A model generated the notes under the pieces. It ran no database searches. It was not told the DNA's origin and saw only the letters and a program-made list of their open reading frames with translations. Shown here piece by piece: positions 8,999-12,466 of a DNA stretch of 12,466 nt (positions are counted from its first letter, which is position 1; each line of letters begins with the position of its first letter). The stretch is taken from the NCBI RefSeq assembly GCF_000003605.2, contig NW_003114464.1, positions 203,836-216,301 on the forward strand. The letters are read 5' to 3'. Source of the DNA: Saccoglossus kowalevskii (taxonomy: Eukaryota > Hemichordata > Enteropneusta > Harrimaniidae). A program made the translations under genes and the position numbers.

Positions 8999-9269
8999 GA
9001 CATATGAACATGACAATGAGACATTGCATCAATTCCACATATGTGAGCATGACATCGAGACATCATATCAATTCCACATACGTGAGCATGACAATGGGAA
9101 ATTGCATCAATTCCATGTAATTGAGCATGACAATGAGACATTTCATCAATTCCACATATGTGAGCATGACATCGAGACATCATATCAATTCCACATACGT
9201 GAGCATGACATCGAGACATCATATCAATTCCACATACGTGAGCATGACAATGAGACATTGCATCAATTC
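8999..9269. repeat. 271-bp higher-order unit, copy 1
   Basis: Seven 39-bp-class units. Compared by eye with 10511-10781 there are three differences in 271 bases: GGGAAATT against GGGACATT, GTAATTG against GTAAGTG, and ATCGAG against ATTGAG. The next block (9270-9501) is a six-unit relative. Confidence 0.88.
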
Positions 9270-10510
9270 GACATATGAACATGACAATGAGACATTGCAT
9301 CAATTCCACATATGTGAGCATGACATAGAGACATCATATCAATTCCACATACGTGAGCATGACAATGAGACATTTCATCAATTCCACATATGTGAGCATG
9401 ACATCGAGACATCATATCAATTCCACATACGTGAGCATGACATCGAGACATCATATCAATTCCACATACGTGAGCATGACAATGAGACATTGCATCAATT
9501 CGACATATGAACATGACAATGAGACATTGCATCAATTCCACATATGTGAGCATGACATCGAGACATCATATCAATTCCACATACGTGAGCATGACAATGA
9601 GACATTGCATCAATTCCACATATGTGAGCATGACATCGAGACATTGCATCAATTCCACATATGTGAGCATGACATCGAGACATTGCATCAATTCGACATA
9701 CGTGAGCATGACAATGATACATCATATCAATTCCACATATGTGAGCATGACAATGGGACATTGCATCAATTCCACGTAAGTGAGCATGGCAATGGGACAT
9801 AGCATCAATTCCATGTATGTGAGCACGACATCGAGACATTGCATCAATTTGACATATGTGAGCATAACATCGTGACATCATATCAAATCCACATATGTGA
9901 GCATGACAATGGGACATTGCATCAATTCCACGTAAGTGAGCATGACAATGGGACATTGCATCAATTCCACGTTTGTGAGCACGACATCGAGACATATCAA
10001 TTCCACATATGTGAGCATGACATCGAGACATTGCATCAATTCGACATACGTGAGCATAACATCGTGACATCATATCAATTCCACATATGTGAGCATGACA
10101 ATGGGACATTGCATCAATTCCACGTAAGTGAGCATGACAATGGGACATTGCATCAATTCCACGTATGTGAGCACGACATCGAGACATTGCATCAATTCGA
10201 CATATGTGAGCATGACAATGGGACATTGCATCAATTCCACATACGTGAGCATGACATCGAGACATCATATCAATTCCACATATGTGAGCATGACAATGGG
10301 ACATTGCATCAATTCCACATAAGTGAGCATGACATCGAGACATCATATCAATTCCACGTAAGTGAGCATGACAATGAGACATTGCATCAATTCCACATAC
10401 GTGAGCATGACAATGGGACATTGCATCAATTCCACGTAAGTGAGCATGACATCGAGACATCATATCAATTCCACATACGTGAGCATGACAATGAGACATT
10501 GCATCAATTC

Positions 10511-10781
10511 GACATATGAACATGACAATGAGACATTGCATCAATTCCACATATGTGAGCATGACATCGAGACATCATATCAATTCCACATACGTGAGCA
10601 TGACAATGGGACATTGCATCAATTCCATGTAAGTGAGCATGACAATGAGACATTTCATCAATTCCACATATGTGAGCATGACATTGAGACATCATATCAA
10701 TTCCACATACGTGAGCATGACATCGAGACATCATATCAATTCCACATACGTGAGCATGACAATGAGACATTGCATCAATTC
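10511..10781. repeat. 271-bp higher-order unit, copy 2
   Basis: It lies exactly 1512 bp (39 units) after copy 1. The following block, 10782-11048, is the same seven-unit type with a 4-bp loss in one unit (35-bp unit starting at 10867). It shares the rare ATAGAG variant (10834) with the 9270 block (9322), again 1512 bp apart. Confidence 0.88.
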
Positions 10782-12466
10782 GACATATGAACATGACAAT
10801 GAGACATTGCATCAATTCCACATATGTGAGCATGACATAGAGACATCATATCAATTCCACATACGTGAGCATGACAATGGGACATTGCATCAATTCCATG
10901 TGAGCATGACAATGAGACATTTCATCAATTCCACATATGTGAGCATAACATCGAGACATCATATCAATTCCACATACGTGAGCATGACATCGAGACATCA
11001 TATCAATTCCACATACGTGAGCATGACAATGAGACATTGCATCAATTCGACATATGAACATGACAATGAGACATTGCATCAATTCCACATATGTGAGCAT
11101 GACATCGAGACATCATATCAATTCCACATACGTGAGCATGACAATGAGACATTGCATCAATTTGACATATGAACATGACAATGTGACATTGCATCAATTC
11201 CACGTAAGTGAGCATGACAATGAGACATCATATCAATTCCACATATGTGAGCATGACAATGGGACATCATATCAATTCCACATATGTGAGCATGACATTG
11301 AGACATCATATCAATTCCACATACGTGAGCATGACATCGAGACATCATATCAATTCCACATACGTGAGCATGACAATGAGACATTGCATCAATTCGACAT
11401 ATGAACATGACAATGAGACATTGCATCAATTCCACATATGTGAGCATGACATCGAGACATCATATCCATTCCACATACGTGAGCATGACAATGAGACATT
11501 GCATCAATTCCACGTAAGTGAGCATGACAATGAGACATTTCATCAATTCCACGTAAGTGAGCATGACAATGAGACATCATATCAATTCCACATATGTGAG
11601 CATGACATCGAGACATCATATCAATTCCACATACGTGAGCATGACAATGAGACATTGCATCAATTCCACGTAAGTGAGCATGACAATGAGACATTTCATC
11701 AATTCGACATACGTGAGCATGACATCGAGACATTGCATCAATTCGACATACGTGAGCATAACATCGTGACATCATATCAATTCCACATATGTGAGCATGA
11801 CAATGAGACATTTCATCAATTCCACATAAGTGAGCATGACAATGAGACATCATATCAATTCCACAAAAGTGAGCATGACAATGAGACATCATATCAATTC
11901 CTCATACGTGAGCATGACAATGGGACATTGCATCAATTCCACGTAAGTGAGCATGACAATGAGACATTTCATCAATTCCACGTAAGTGAGCATGACAATG
12001 AGACATTTCATCAATTCCACATATGTGAGCATGACATCGAGACATCATATCAATTCCACATACGTGAGCATGACAATGAGACATTTCATCAATTCCACGT
12101 AAGTGAGCATGACAATGAGACATTGCATCAATTCCACATACGTGAGCATGACAATGAGACATTGCATCAATTCCACATATGTGAGCATGACATCGAGACA
12201 TCATATCAATTCCACATATGTGAGCATGACATCGAGACATCATATCAATTCCACATATGTGAGCATGACAATGAGACATTTCATCAATTCCACGTAAGTG
12301 AGCATGACATCGAGACATCATATCAATTCCACATATGTGAGCATGACAATGGGACATTGCATCAATTCCACGTAAGTGAGCATGACATCGAGACATCATA
12401 TCAATTCCACATACATGAGCATGACAATGAGACATTGCATCAATTTGACATATGAACATGACATGA

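Larger units (their letters stand above)
8032..12447. repeat. 37-bp punctuating variant units (GACATATGAACATGAC), ten junctions
   Basis: The junction in which ATATGTGAGCATGAC becomes ATATGAACATGAC (2 bp lost) begins at 8032, 8999, 9270, 9502, 10511, 10782, 11049, 11164, 11396 and 12447. Distances are 967, 271, 232, 1009, 271, 267, 115, 232 and 1051 bp, which are 25, 7, 6, 26, 7, 7, 3, 6 and 27 units. Nearly all are preceded by CAATTCGACATATG (two by CAATTTGACATATG). They alternate between long blocks near 1 kb and clusters of short blocks, which gives the array a higher-order rhythm. All carry the same 2-bp loss, so they descend from one event spread by duplication. Confidence 0.9.
7807..12466. 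repeat. 39-bp satellite array, 120 complete units, open at right edge
   Basis: Units start with GAGCATGAC and follow GAGCATGACAATGAGACA, TTGCATCAATTC, then CACATATGT or a variant. From the first unit (7807) to the GACATATGAACATGAC at 12447 there are 119 steps covering 4610 bp. That equals 119 x 39 minus nine 37-bp units (2 each), three 36-bp units (3 each) and one 35-bp unit (4), so the count is internally checked. A partial 121st unit ends the window. Variable positions include AAT/ATC, GAG/GGG, TTGCAT/TCATAT/TTTCAT, CAC/GAC, and ATATGT/ATACGT/GTAAGT/GTATGT. Long open frames occur on both strands because 39 is 13 codons (for example 11208-12455 plus, 9495-10562 minus). Substitutions hit all codon positions and the 37-bp units shift frame, so these are not called as genes. 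Confidence 0.98.

Noticed and set aside
7748-12459. Many long ORFs on both strands, up to 415 codons
   Set aside because: They follow from a 39-bp period that lacks stops in several frames. They overlap on both strands, are interrupted by 37-bp units and show no codon-position constraint.
7807-12466. CRISPR-like regular repeats
   Set aside because: Units are contiguous with no unique spacers, and the whole context is eukaryotic.

Overview
The window looks like non-coding DNA from an animal nuclear genome. The signs are AT-rich sequence, several tandem-repeat families, a 5'-truncated LINE and a long (TA)n microsatellite, with no compact gene arrangement, ribosome-binding sites or operons. The LINE tail and the diffuse 130-160 bp repeats remind me of marine invertebrates, molluscs in particular. 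That taxonomic guess comes from memory of similar sequences and is weak. I find no intact protein-coding gene and no tRNA or rRNA.

Layout, left to right. (1) 1-407: six copies of a 68-bp tandem repeat that runs off the left edge; each copy carries a direct repeat of TGACCT with a 4-nt gap. (2) 408-880: AT-rich sequence with nothing firm. (3) 881-1725, minus strand: the 3' end of a LINE, comprising a decayed C-terminal reverse-transcriptase ORF (two frameshifts) with a Cys/His knuckle, then a 3' UTR, AATAAA and an AT-rich tail. A (TA)n tract at 1731-1775 abuts its truncated 5' side. (4) 2170-3172: one minisatellite in two states, 12 copies of a 31-bp monomer followed by eight copies of a 77-78 bp composite built from the same monomer. 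(5) 3173-4665: scattered diverged copies of a T-rich interspersed repeat. (6) 4666-7806: about 3.1 kb of mostly unique sequence, with one small diverged duplication and a few short inverted repeats. (7) 7807-12466: a large 39-bp satellite that runs off the right edge, with 120 complete units.

The 39-bp satellite is the most structured object. Its unit lengths add up exactly: 119 steps from the first to the last complete unit span 4610 bp, which equals 119 x 39 minus the shortfalls of nine 37-bp, three 36-bp and one 35-bp units. The 37-bp units act as punctuation that divides the array into blocks. A stretch of roughly 1.2-1.4 kb has been duplicated within the array; the offset between copies steps from 1356 to 1395 to 1512 bp, meaning later gains (or losses) of one and then three whole units. 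Many of the variants that distinguish units are CG/TG or CG/CA alternatives.

Because 39 is 13 codons, several frames on both strands stay open for hundreds of codons in the array. I treat these as by-products of the repeat and not as genes. There is no sign that the parts of the window work together as a gene system. What it offers is repeat evolution and the possible regulatory content of the repeats.
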